Origin: Ignavibacteriales bacterium
Lineage (GTDB): Bacteria; Bacteroidota; Ignavibacteria; Ignavibacteriales; Melioribacteraceae
Assembly: GCA_020059785.1 (NCBI GenBank)
Contig: JAGVBL010000170.1
Location: 1 to 12,292, forward strand
DNA length: 12,292 bases
Direction: 5' to 3'
In this document: positions 5,777 to 12,292 of the stretch, in pieces
Numbering within the stretch: position 1 is the stretch's first letter
Layout: every line of letters begins with the position of its first letter
The notes under the pieces: generated by a model
Told to the model about the DNA's origin: nothing
The model's input: the letters and a program-made list of their open reading frames with translations, nothing else
Databases searched by the model: none
Translations under genes and position numbers: made by a program

Positions 5777-6940
5777 ATGAAAGAATCAATATTTAAAAAG
5801 GTGCAGCATTTACTAAAAGTATTCGTTTCAAGAAAAAAGATGGGTGTGAATGTAAACGGATATCTTCCGGATCCGGACAAGATATTAGCAGAGAACGGAT
5901 ATGATTACGAGATATTGCGTGATTTAACAAGGGACGGGCATTTATCGGCTGCAATAACTCAGAGGAAGATGCAGGTAATGCAGATGGGTTGGGAAATAAC
6001 TTATAATGATGAAAAGATAAAGAATGAGGTATTAGAGATAACGCAAAATCTGGATTTGCAGAAAATAGAAAGCCAATTATTGGACTGCATATTATACGGA
6101 TTTGAGGTAGCTGAGGTTCAGTATAAAAAGATGAACGGGAAAATAGTACCGGTGGAGTTAGAGGAAAAACCACAGGAATGGTTTATTTATGACAAGGAGA
6201 ACATTCTAAGATTAAGAGCAAGAGCAGGAAATTATTACATATTTGAAGAGGGTGAAAAATTGCCGGAGTATAAATTTATTATTACTAGAAATAATCCTAA
6301 GTACATAAATCCATACGGCGAAAAGCTCTTATCAAAATGTTACTGGCCTGTAATTTTCAAGCGGGCTGCGATTGAATACTGGCAGTTGATGGCGGAGAAA
6401 TTCGGCACTCCCTATTTTCTTGCGAGATATCCGAGTACGTTTACCGATGCTCAAATTGACGAACTGGTTGATAAACTGACAGAGATTACAGAGAATAACG
6501 TTGCTGCCTTCAGGGATGATATTCCGATTGAGTTTAAGGAATCGATGAAGTATGAGGTGGGCGGATTGTTCTCGAATATAATTACGCATTACAATTCGGA
6601 GATCTCGAAGGTAATACTAACGGAGACGCTGACGCTTGATATAGGGAAAGTCGGTTCTTATAAAGCGGCAGCAACTCACCGTGAAATGTTAGAGTTTATG
6701 GGAATAAGAGATAAGAAGCTGATTGAAAAAAGTCTGAATACCCTATTCAATTATTATGTAAAGGTAAATTATGGATTAGATGCTGGTCCGAGGATAAAGC
6801 TGACAAAGAAAGAGAGTGTGATAGATGAATCGGTACAGAGAGATAAAACGCTTTATGATATGGGCATTAGGTTTAGTGAGGAGTATTACAGGAAGAGATA
6901 TAACCTAACAGATAATGACTTTAAGAAAATTGAAAATTGA
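5777..6940 (+). CDS. Mu gp29-like phage portal protein (DUF935 family), orphan
   Basis: A 387-residue protein from the ATG at 5777-5779, with AGGAGA about 8 bases upstream. Features of the DUF935 / Mu gp29 portal family are visible in order: an N-terminal helix region with DGHLSAAITQRK (residues 53-64) and QVMQMGWEI; LYGFEVAEVQY (107-117); the KFGTPYFLARYP block (208-219); and ILTETLTLDIGKVGSYKAAATHREM (280-304), of which LTLDIG and the following Gly-Ser are typical. Portals form the dodecameric ring through which DNA enters the capsid. Family members are usually about 430-520 residues, so this one is short at the C-terminus. It is the only gene in its direction here; no terminase, head-morphogenesis or tail genes flank it, so it is a prophage leftover, though its frame is intact. 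Its last 40 codons and downstream flank recur at 9382-9590. Confidence 0.85.
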   Translation: MKESIFKKVQHLLKVFVSRKKMGVNVNGYLPDPDKILAENGYDYEILRDLTRDGHLSAAITQRKMQVMQMGWEITYNDEKIKNEVLEITQNLDLQKIESQLLDCILYGFEVAEVQYKKMNGKIVPVELEEKPQEWFIYDKENILRLRARAGNYYIFEEGEKLPEYKFIITRNNPKYINPYGEKLLSKCYWPVIFKRAAIEYWQLMAEKFGTPYFLARYPSTFTDAQIDELVDKLTEITENNVAAFRDDIPIEFKESMKYEVGGLFSNIITHYNSEISKVILTETLTLDIGKVGSYKAAATHREMLEFMGIRDKKLIEKSLNTLFNYYVKVNYGLDAGPRIKLTKKESVIDESVQRDKTLYDMGIRFSEEYYRKRYNLTDNDFKKIEN

Positions 6941-6957
6941 GAATTGAGAATTGAGAA
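6931..6957 (+). repeat. Short tandem repeat of GAGAATT-type heptamers
   Basis: The portal stop codon lies inside a run of near-identical 7-base units (GAAAATT, GAGAATT, GAGAATT, GAGAAAT). A related TTGAGAATT occurs at about 7026-7034, and the same run, one unit shorter, is at 9489-9508. The unit number differs between the two copies, as expected from strand slippage. Confidence 0.7.
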
Positions 6958-6969
6958 ATAATAATAAAG

Positions 6970-6990
6970 ATCCTTCGCTTCGCTAAGGAT
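6970..6990 (-). terminator. Hairpin, possible terminator of the toxin-antitoxin operon (or dispersed repeat)
   Basis: ATCCTTCGC and GCTAAGGAT pair over nine positions with one mismatch, around a three-base loop. On the minus strand the hairpin is followed by CTTTATTATTATTT, a T-rich tail consistent with a factor-independent terminator about 110 bases after the toxin stop. On the plus strand the tail is less T-rich. A decayed version (TCCTTCGCTTCACTCAGGA) stands at about 9521-9539 after the pseudogene copy, so the hairpin also belongs to the duplicated segment. Confidence 0.45.
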
Positions 6991-7097
6991 AGGTTTGAAT
7001 GAAAGGAATTTTGAAAGAGTTAAAAATTGAGAATTGATTACACTTGGTTGTTAAATTGGTGAATTGATATATTACTGACAGGCATCAATATTTTGCA

Positions 7098-7946
7098 TTA
7101 TTTCTTGAAACCAACGAGAAGATTATTGAGAAGTTTTAGGAGATGTTTTTTAAGATCATCACTTTTTGCAAGAGAGCCCGCACCAATCATCATATCAGAA
7201 ATTAATTTTGAATTATCTCCGCTTTTGATCTCCTCATTTAATATACGTTTCAGGGTTTCAAGAGTTTGTTGATTAGCCAAATCCGTAATATCTCTTCCCA
7301 GTAGGATAGCGCCAGTCAATTCAAAATCGAATTGATCATTGACTAAATCGCTGTGTTCTGATTGCAAACGATTCATATTTCCAGCTTCGATATAATTTTT
7401 AATGATATACAAAATATCGAGAGCATCTCTGGAACGGGAAGGAAATCCATCCTTCCAAGAAATCAACTTCATTAAAGCTAAACCGCGAGTAGAAGCAATT
7501 TTAATATTGAGAGGAGGATTTGATTGGATACGAACAAGTTCTGCATCCTGGAAACATTCTTCGAAACCGATGACAGTCATTTCTTTTGCTTCTTTATCCG
7601 GCCATGTAATTGTAGCAGAATCCAGAGAGATTTCTCCAAAAGGGATTATATCAATACCTGGAATAGATTTATAGGTGAATCTGTGAACTATTTTTGAAGG
7701 TAAAAAATTATTTTCTTTTAACGCATCTGTAAGTCTTGTAAAGTCTTCCCAATTTTTAACGCGGACACTAAAATCGATATCGTATGTTCCTCTTTGAATT
7801 TTAATTCCATAGATAAGATTAAAAATTATATCTCTTGCAGTGGCTCCAATTACAAAGAAATCAATGTTCAAAGTATTGGTAATCTTTGCAACCAGTGTTA
7901 AAACTTCTGAAGTAAAAGGATCTATTTTAGTTGAGATGTCCAGCAA
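7098..7946 (-). CDS. AbiEii/AbiGii-type nucleotidyltransferase toxin
   Basis: A 282-residue protein, starting at a TTG (7944-7946) inside the end of the antitoxin gene; no in-frame ATG exists near the N-terminus. Nucleotidyltransferase motifs are visible: FVIGATARDI (residues 31-40), then Asp56 and Asp58 in TYDIDFSV, and Asp99 in GIDIIPFGE as the likely third metal ligand. The segments HRF, IPFGE, TWPDKE, VIGF, LALMKLISWKDG and SRDALDILYIIKNY follow the pattern of AbiEii/AbiGii toxin-family proteins in which the transferase domain comes first. Studied relatives block growth by transferring nucleotides, in some cases to tRNA acceptor ends. The 20-base overlap with the antitoxin gene implies coupled translation and an antitoxin-first order. 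All catalytic residues are present, so the toxin should be active. Cytoplasmic. Confidence 0.8.
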   Translation of the reverse strand: MLDISTKIDPFTSEVLTLVAKITNTLNIDFFVIGATARDIIFNLIYGIKIQRGTYDIDFSVRVKNWEDFTRLTDALKENNFLPSKIVHRFTYKSIPGIDIIPFGEISLDSATITWPDKEAKEMTVIGFEECFQDAELVRIQSNPPLNIKIASTRGLALMKLISWKDGFPSRSRDALDILYIIKNYIEAGNMNRLQSEHSDLVNDQFDFELTGAILLGRDITDLANQQTLETLKRILNEEIKSGDNSKLISDMMIGAGSLAKSDDLKKHLLKLLNNLLVGFKK

Positions 7947-8931
7947 TTTCTTTCTCGTAAATTATGTTTGCTGTTTCTATATTTCTTGGATCACCGGTTG
8001 TTATTAAGTCAGTATAAATTAGAATTGCCGGGACCAGATTATTTATTTCATAATCATCTGTAAAATTCCAAAACTTTTTTACAATCTCAACGTTTCCATT
8101 AAGATTTTTCTTTAAACGATTTCTTAAAATGAACTCTCCTAATTTATCTCCAATATATATAGTGTGGATTAACGGGCGCAAATAATTTGTTAATTGAGCT
8201 GCAGCTGTTTCGCCACCAAGCAGAGCGCCGAAATATTTGAGATCAATTGTTTTGATGATTTCAGGATTGTCGATTTGGAATTTCCCAGCAAAATATTTTG
8301 GTTTTATTTTTTCCAGGTATCCAAGCGTCCATTCTTTTAGGAGCTTTTTTTTGTTTACAAGTTTTTTGCCTTGGATTTCATTGGTGATAAGAAAGCCATG
8401 TTTTTCTAATTGCTTCAAAGTAACATGCACAGTTCCAACGGCAACGTTTGCCAATTCAGCAATTTCACGAATAGGATTTACTTCTAATCTTGGATTACAT
8501 AAAAGAGTAAAGATTATTTGCAAACCCGCAGTTTGAAAAATGCCGGTGTTAACAACGGCCAAATTTTTCTCTGCTGTTATCTTTTGTCCTTTTATGTTTA
8601 TATATAACGGCGGAACCTTGATATAAGCGTTACCAGCAGCATCGATAAAATTTATGTTAAGATTTTTGAGGAGTTCAATTATTTCATTATTTGCAGTCAA
8701 TGTAATAAGAAGCGGAACAGTATCTAATTTGTTCAATCGATTTTTAATTACGCCCAAATTAGTTTTATTTAGAATAGGAACGACTTCGGCGGCAAATTTG
8801 AGATCAAATTCATTTTCTCTTAAAATTAGTTCGACTTTTTGATCGGTGATGTAAGTTGTAAGCCGAAAGCCGGTTTCGTCTTCGAAACGAGTAACTGCCT
8901 TTATAATTATATTTTTATCGATGTCTTTCAT
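7927..8931 (-). CDS. AbiEi-type antitoxin and autorepressor
   Basis: A 334-residue protein from the ATG at 8929-8931; the leader is very AT-rich with no clear Shine-Dalgarno site. An N-terminal domain of about 125 residues includes LLITLTANNEIIELL and NINFIDAAGNAYIKVPPLYI (92-112); the 'FIDAAGNAYI' block is characteristic of the AbiEi_2 antitoxin family. A winged helix follows at about 134-195 (IREIAELANVAVGTVHVTLKQLEKHGFL). The C-terminal part has ALLGGETAAAQLTNYLRP (about 237-254) and YTDLI. AbiEi-type antitoxins neutralise the partner toxin and repress their own promoter by binding inverted repeats. The upstream region carries just such repeats. Its stop lies inside the toxin gene (20-base overlap). 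Gene order, the family block and the operator array agree well. Confidence 0.8.
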   Translation of the reverse strand: MKDIDKNIIIKAVTRFEDETGFRLTTYITDQKVELILRENEFDLKFAAEVVPILNKTNLGVIKNRLNKLDTVPLLITLTANNEIIELLKNLNINFIDAAGNAYIKVPPLYINIKGQKITAEKNLAVVNTGIFQTAGLQIIFTLLCNPRLEVNPIREIAELANVAVGTVHVTLKQLEKHGFLITNEIQGKKLVNKKKLLKEWTLGYLEKIKPKYFAGKFQIDNPEIIKTIDLKYFGALLGGETAAAQLTNYLRPLIHTIYIGDKLGEFILRNRLKKNLNGNVEIVKKFWNFTDDYEINNLVPAILIYTDLITTGDPRNIETANIIYEKEIAGHLN

Positions 8932-8941
8932 TTCATATTTA

Positions 8942-9053
8942 TATGTTCATTAATTGTAAATATATTTGATAATTGAACAATAAGCAAGAATAAACGTATT
9001 ATTCAGAGCATTATGTTCATTATATGATTTATAAGATAAATACTGAACATAAT
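8942..9053. promoter_or_regulatory. Operator array: four TGTTCA half-sites in two dyads
   Basis: Half-sites are TATGTTCA (8942-8949), TGAACAAT (8974-8981), ATTATGTTCA (9010-9019) and TGAACATAAT (9044-9053). They alternate in orientation. Each dyad has a 24-base spacer, the second with perfect 10-base arms, and core centres are 30, 40 and 30 bases apart, that is, roughly whole helical turns. The first dyad overlaps the proposed promoter. This arrangement suits cooperative binding and DNA bending by the AbiEi-type repressor, as reported for other AbiEi proteins; binding by this protein is inferred. Confidence 0.6.
8959..8987 (-). promoter_or_regulatory. Sigma-70-like promoter of the antitoxin-toxin operon
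   Basis: On the minus strand TTGCTT (8982-8987) and TATATT (8959-8964) are separated by exactly 17 bases, placing the start of transcription near 8952, about 20 bases before the antitoxin ATG. One TGTTCA half-site lies between the two boxes and another at the expected start of transcription. The call assumes a canonical sigma factor; Bacteroidota often use a different -33/-7 consensus, and I do not see that pattern here. Confidence 0.5.
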
Positions 9054-9351
9054 TTATTAAAAAGGGGAATTAAGTTAAAGATTGATAACGATAAGAAATT
9101 CCGGAAAACGTAAAATTTTAAGTATAGAATAGATGGACAGTTGTGATTTGCTTTCAAAATGATTTCCCGCAAAAGGAGCGTGACATATGTCTTCCCGATA
9201 TATTATAATAATTTGTTTTAGTATCGGGATTTCGATTAAAATTGTTGATTGTTAATAGTTTTTTTGCGGAGAAAACAACACATATGATAAGCGAAAGTTT
9301 TCCGCCAGAATTCGGCGGATTTCATCCCGATAAATCGGGACTCAACAATTC
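9054..9351. other. Intergenic stretch upstream of the toxin-antitoxin operon, with repeat hairpins
   Basis: No convincing gene. A 22-codon frame (9187-9255, MSSRYIIIICFSIGISIK...) has a good AAAGGAG 8 bases upstream and could be the 5' end of a lost gene. The TCCCGATA / TATCGGGA inverted repeat (9193-9200 and 9222-9229) covers most of it. Two further hairpins follow: TCCGCC / GGCGGA at 9301-9319 and TCCCGAT / ATCGGGA at 9325-9340. The longer open frame at 9242-9427 is built from these repeats plus the portal fragment and is not a gene. Confidence 0.45.
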
Positions 9352-9498
9352 TACTATAGTTAGATTGACACAAAAAAAGCAGATGAAACGGTGCAACGTG
9401 ATAAGACGCTTTATGATATGGGTATAAGGTTTAGTGAGGAGTATTACAGGAAGAGATATAACCTAACAGATAATGACTTAAAGAAAATTGAAAATTGA
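9352..9498 (+). pseudogene. 3' fragment of a second Mu gp29-like portal gene
   Basis: From GCA at 9379 to the TGA at 9496-9498 the frame reads ADETVQRDKTLYDMGIRF and on to DNDLKKIEN, matching the last 39 residues of the portal at 5777-6940 with few changes. Just before, in another frame, STIVRLTQKK matches the portal's RIKLTKK, so a frameshift has occurred at the A-run at 9372-9378. Upstream the similarity ends in repeat hairpins. Early differences from the intact gene are largely at third codon positions (V, Q, R, K, G, I codons), so this came from a diverged paralogue that had been under selection, not from a recent copy. The last 50 or so bases are identical. Confidence 0.75.
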
Positions 9499-9590
9499 GA
9501 ATTGAGAAATAATAATTAATATCCTTCGCTTCACTCAGGACAAGCTTAACGGAGAAGGATTTTGGTAGATTGACTAATTGAGAATTTGTT
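9382..9590 (+). repeat. Direct repeat copy 2: portal gene 3' end plus flank
   Basis: Partner of 6826-7045 in the same orientation, about 2.5 kb away, with the AbiE-type pair and its operators between the two. It contains the portal fragment, the heptamer run, a decayed TCCTTCGCTTC hairpin and the weakly conserved AAGGATTTTG...TTGAGAATT flank, and ends about 30 bases from the hsdR stop. Confidence 0.75.
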
Positions 9591-9622
9591 TTATAAATTG
9601 ATTTTGAATGTTCCCATATTTT

Positions 9623-12292
9623 TCAATTAGTAGTAATGTAATCAGCAAAAAGTTCTGCTTGTTTGAGAACCGTATCAATTGCCTTCTGCTGCTTATCAGG
9701 TGGATAGCCGTATTTAGAAAGTGTCCGTTTCACCAATACCATTAATTTAGCTCTCGCACTTTCCCGGATAGTCCAATCGATTGTAGCATTCTTTCTGACT
9801 TTATCGGCAATTTCTTTAGCAATTATTTTTAGAGTTTCATCACCAAGGACTTTTACTGCGCTGTCATTGGTTTCGAGTGCATCGTAAAAAGCGACTTCTT
9901 CTTTTGTTAATCCAAGTTTTTCAGCTTCTTTGTCGGATTCTTTTATTTGTTTTGCAATGTTGATTAGTTCTTGAATGATCTCCGTTGTTGTGAGTAAATT
10001 ATTTTGATATTTCTTAATAGAGCTTTCTAGCATCTCAAGTAATTTTCTGCTAACGACAAGATTTGATTTTGCTCTTATCTTTATTTCATCATTCAATAAT
10101 TTTTTCAATAATTCTATTGCAAGGTTTTTATGTTTCATCCCTTGAACTTCAAGCAGGAATTCATCGGAAAGGATTTCGAGTTTAGAGATTTCCGGTTTAT
10201 CTAATCCAGCAGCTTCGAAAATGTCAATAACTTTATCGGAACTAATTGCTTCGTCAATTATTTGTTTGATAGCTGTTTCAATTTCCCGACTGGATTTTCC
10301 ACCGGTTGGAGTTTCAAATTTTACTAAACGCGCTTTAACAGCTTGAAAGAATGCAACTTCATCTTTAATTGCCACAGCTTCAGGATGAGGCATAGCCAAT
10401 ACAAAAGCTTGATTCAAATAAGTTACTTCTCGAATGAATCTATTTTTTCCGTCTTGTAACCCAAGAATATGTTCCTCCGCTTGCAGAAGTATTGAGAGTT
10501 TTTCTTTTGGTTCTACAGTAAAGAAACGGGGGTAATTAAATTTATAACTTCCTTTATAATAAGCTGTGGGTTCTTCAACGCTGATTGCTTTTTGAGTTTT
10601 GCTTTCTTCATTGAACATCTGTTGAACTACTTCCAATTTTTCAAGCATTAATTCCACGGCTTTATCGATTGTTTCTGTAGGATCGCCTCTACCGCCGGAA
10701 TCAGAATAAAATGAAAGAGCTTTTTTGAGATCGTTTGCAATACCCAAATAATCAACTATGAGTCCGCCTTTTTTGTCTTTGAATACTCTATTTACCCTTG
10801 CGATGGCTTGCATTAGAGAATGACCGCGCATCGGTTTATCAATGTAAAGAGTATGCAAACATGGAACATCGAAGCCGGTGAGCCACATATCGCGCACGAT
10901 TGCCAGTTTGAGAGGATCGGCGGGATCTTTCATTCTATCGGCAAGATTTCTGCGCTGCTCTTTTGTTGTGTGATGTTTTGCCATTACCGGACCATCTGAA
11001 CTGGCGGCTGTCATTATAACTTTTATTTCACCTTTGCTGAGATCGTCATTATGCCATTCCGGTCTTAATGCAATTATTTCATTATATAAATCGACAGCAA
11101 TTCTACGACTCATTGCTACAATCATCCCTTTGCCGTCTAAAACACTCTGCCGCTGTTCAAAATGAGTAACGATATCTTTGGCAAGATTTTGAATTCTATT
11201 TTTGTTACCAACAATGGCTTCGAGTTTAGCCCATTTAGCTTTTGTTTTTTGAGTTTCGGTTAATTCTTCTTGCTCAAGTTCTTGATCGAACTCTTCAATT
11301 AATCTACGACCTTCTTCATCAAGATTTACTTTTGCTAATCTGCTTTCATAATAAATTTTTACAGTAGCGCCGTCTTCAACAGATTTTGCGATATCGTATA
11401 TATCAACATATTGACCAAAAACTTGCGGAGTGTTTACATCATTGCTTTCAATTGGCGTTCCGGTAAAGCCGATATATGTTGCATTCGGTAAAGCATCACG
11501 AAGATACTTTGCCAAACCATAGGCAATACGTTTTCCGATTACTTCTTTTGTTTCTTTATCAACTAAATCTTTTAACGAAGCTTCGAAACCGTATTGAGTT
11601 CTGTGAGCTTCATCTGCAATTACTATTATATTTCTTCTTTCTGATAACAGTTCATGTTCGGGTTTTCTATCTTCCGGCAGGAATTTTTGAATAGTTGTGA
11701 AAACAATTCCACCGCTTGCAACCTTCAGCAATTCTTTTAGATGAGCTCTACTTTCTGCTTGTATTGGATCTTGACGGAGTATTTGACGAGATGATGCAAA
11801 TGTATCAAAGAGCTGGTCATCAAGATCGTTTCTATCTGTGATAACAACGATTGTCGGATTTTCTAATTCCGGGGTAGTAATGAGAAGTCCTGAATAAAAA
11901 ACCATACTTAAACTTTTACCGGATCCTTGTGTATGCCAAACTACACCACCTTTACCGAGCCCCTCTCCAACTCTCCCCAAAGGTGAGAGAGAAACATCGG
12001 TTGCAAGAAGTGTTGATTGAACGGCTTTTTTAACTGCATAGTATTGATGATATGCCGATAGAATTTTTTCAGTGTGAATTTGTGTTATGCCGGTCTTTGA
12101 ATCTTCTTTTTTTATTTTTTGGAAGACAATGAAATTGCGAACAATATCCAAAAGAGTTTTGGGATTGAGCATTCCTTTAATTAACACTTCCAGTTGCGGT
12201 GCAAATCTTGAAGCTTCTTTTTGACCGTCTGAAGTTTTCCAGGACATGAAGCGATTGAAACCAGCGGAGATGCTTCCGGCTTTACATTCTAA
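9623..12292 (-). CDS. hsdR: Type I restriction enzyme subunit R (HsdR), N-terminus outside window
   Basis: The frame is open to the right edge. The ATG at 12245-12247 is internal: the 15 codons before it read LECKAGSISAGFNRF, the usual HsdR stretch leading into the helicase region. Counted from the first visible codon, the SF2 translocase motifs are HTQGSGKS (120-127, Walker A), TDRNDLDDQ (152-160), DEAH (227-230), TGTP (277-280), TGFDVP (472-477) and QAIARVNR (495-502), followed by the long helical C-terminal region to a natural TGA at 9623-9625. The subunit uses ATP to pull DNA and cuts it through an N-terminal PD-(D/E)xK nuclease; that domain, perhaps 130-200 residues, lies beyond the window. 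HsdM and HsdS, needed for methylation and recognition, are not visible and would be expected to the right. A hairpin repeat encoding about 12 residues sits just before Walker A. No frameshift or stop is seen in the visible 889 codons. Confidence 0.93.
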   Translation of the reverse strand, partial: LECKAGSISAGFNRFMSWKTSDGQKEASRFAPQLEVLIKGMLNPKTLLDIVRNFIVFQKIKKEDSKTGITQIHTEKILSAYHQYYAVKKAVQSTLLATDVSLSPLGRVGEGLGKGGVVWHTQGSGKSLSMVFYSGLLITTPELENPTIVVITDRNDLDDQLFDTFASSRQILRQDPIQAESRAHLKELLKVASGGIVFTTIQKFLPEDRKPEHELLSERRNIIVIADEAHRTQYGFEASLKDLVDKETKEVIGKRIAYGLAKYLRDALPNATYIGFTGTPIESNDVNTPQVFGQYVDIYDIAKSVEDGATVKIYYESRLAKVNLDEEGRRLIEEFDQELEQEELTETQKTKAKWAKLEAIVGNKNRIQNLAKDIVTHFEQRQSVLDGKGMIVAMSRRIAVDLYNEIIALRPEWHNDDLSKGEIKVIMTAASSDGPVMAKHHTTKEQRRNLADRMKDPADPLKLAIVRDMWLTGFDVPCLHTLYIDKPMRGHSLMQAIARVNRVFKDKKGGLIVDYLGIANDLKKALSFYSDSGGRGDPTETIDKAVELMLEKLEVVQQMFNEESKTQKAISVEEPTAYYKGSYKFNYPRFFTVEPKEKLSILLQAEEHILGLQDGKNRFIREVTYLNQAFVLAMPHPEAVAIKDEVAFFQAVKARLVKFETPTGGKSSREIETAIKQIIDEAISSDKVIDIFEAAGLDKPEISKLEILSDEFLLEVQGMKHKNLAIELLKKLLNDEIKIRAKSNLVVSRKLLEMLESSIKKYQNNLLTTTEIIQELINIAKQIKESDKEAEKLGLTKEEVAFYDALETNDSAVKVLGDETLKIIAKEIADKVRKNATIDWTIRESARAKLMVLVKRTLSKYGYPPDKQQKAIDTVLKQAELFADYITTN
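11958..11992. repeat. Dispersed-type hairpin repeat inserted in frame in hsdR
   Basis: The core CTCTCCCCAAAGGTGAGAG (11971-11989) folds back (CTCTC / GAGAG, then CC / GG), and with the adjoining CCCCTCTCC resembles the 'CTCTCC...GGGGAGAG' repeats scattered between genes in many bacterial genomes. In the hsdR frame it encodes LSPLGRVGEGL, low-complexity residues placed between the usual STL.AT helix end and the VVWHTQGSGKS strand, where relatives normally have a linker of only a few residues. Confidence 0.6.

Larger units (their letters stand above)
6826..7045 (+). repeat. Direct repeat copy 1: portal gene 3' end plus flank
   Basis: This stretch recurs at 9382-9590 in the same orientation. 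The best part is a 53-base identical run (6869-6921 against 9427-9479). It continues through the portal stop codon, the GAGAATT microrepeat (two units here, one there), the TCCTTCGCTTC hairpin, and more weakly into an AAGGAntTTTG...TTGAGAATT stretch. The limits are approximate because similarity fades at both ends. Confidence 0.75.

Noticed and set aside
6332..6589. Minus-strand open frame of 85 codons inside the portal gene
   Set aside because: Antisense shadow of a recognisable portal-family region.
7402..7674. Plus-strand open frame of 90 codons opposite the toxin gene
   Set aside because: The opposite strand carries the recognised nucleotidyltransferase motifs; no ribosome binding site or family pattern here.
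8954..9060. CRISPR-like array from the recurring TGTTCA motifs
   Set aside because: Repeats are only 6-10 bases, alternate in orientation and number four; they fit an operator array.
9242..9427. Plus-strand open frame of 61 codons upstream of the portal fragment
   Set aside because: It is composed of repeat hairpins and an out-of-frame part of the portal fragment.

Overview
The window looks like AT-rich chromosomal DNA of the Bacteroidota / Ignavibacteriota / Chlorobi (FCB) side of bacteria. This is an inference from base composition, AAGGAGG-type Shine-Dalgarno sites, the many exported SnoaL-like proteins and the hairpin-rich dispersed repeats; no marker gene is present to settle it.

Region 1 (about 1-3880, all minus strand) is a compact run of seven genes for exported proteins. 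In transcription order these are three SnoaL/NTF2-like lipoproteins, the first two being same-length paralogues; a chymotrypsin-fold (S1) serine protease with a complete triad but an in-frame TAG before its last helix; a fourth SnoaL-like secreted protein; and two tandem Tat-exported proteins resembling L-2-amino-thiazoline-4-carboxylic acid hydrolases, the last cut by the window edge. Gaps are short and most starts have good ribosome binding sites, so this is probably one operon. Its substrate is unknown.

Region 2 (about 3880-7090) is a phage-derived and repeat-rich stretch. It holds a minimal M15 metallopeptidase of endolysin type, a small single-TM coiled-coil protein, and an orphan portal protein of the Mu gp29 (DUF935) family, with no terminase, head or tail genes. 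Between them lie foldback repeats of one family, apparently nested at 4721-5154 and with another copy at 5483-5670.

Region 3 (about 7090-9500) is an AbiE-type toxin-antitoxin pair (minus strand: antitoxin, then nucleotidyltransferase toxin, overlapping by 20 bases). Upstream is a sigma-70-like promoter and four TGTTCA half-sites in alternating orientation at 30/40/30-base spacing, fitting autorepression. The pair is bracketed by direct repeats: the 3' end of the portal gene with its downstream flank recurs at 9382-9590 as a frameshifted pseudogene fragment.

Region 4 (9623-12292, minus strand) is a type I restriction subunit HsdR, intact at its C-terminus and running off the right edge. It carries a dispersed-repeat-like hairpin inserted in frame just before Walker A. 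Regions 3 and 4 together look like a small defence cluster beside, or inserted in, a decayed Mu-like prophage.
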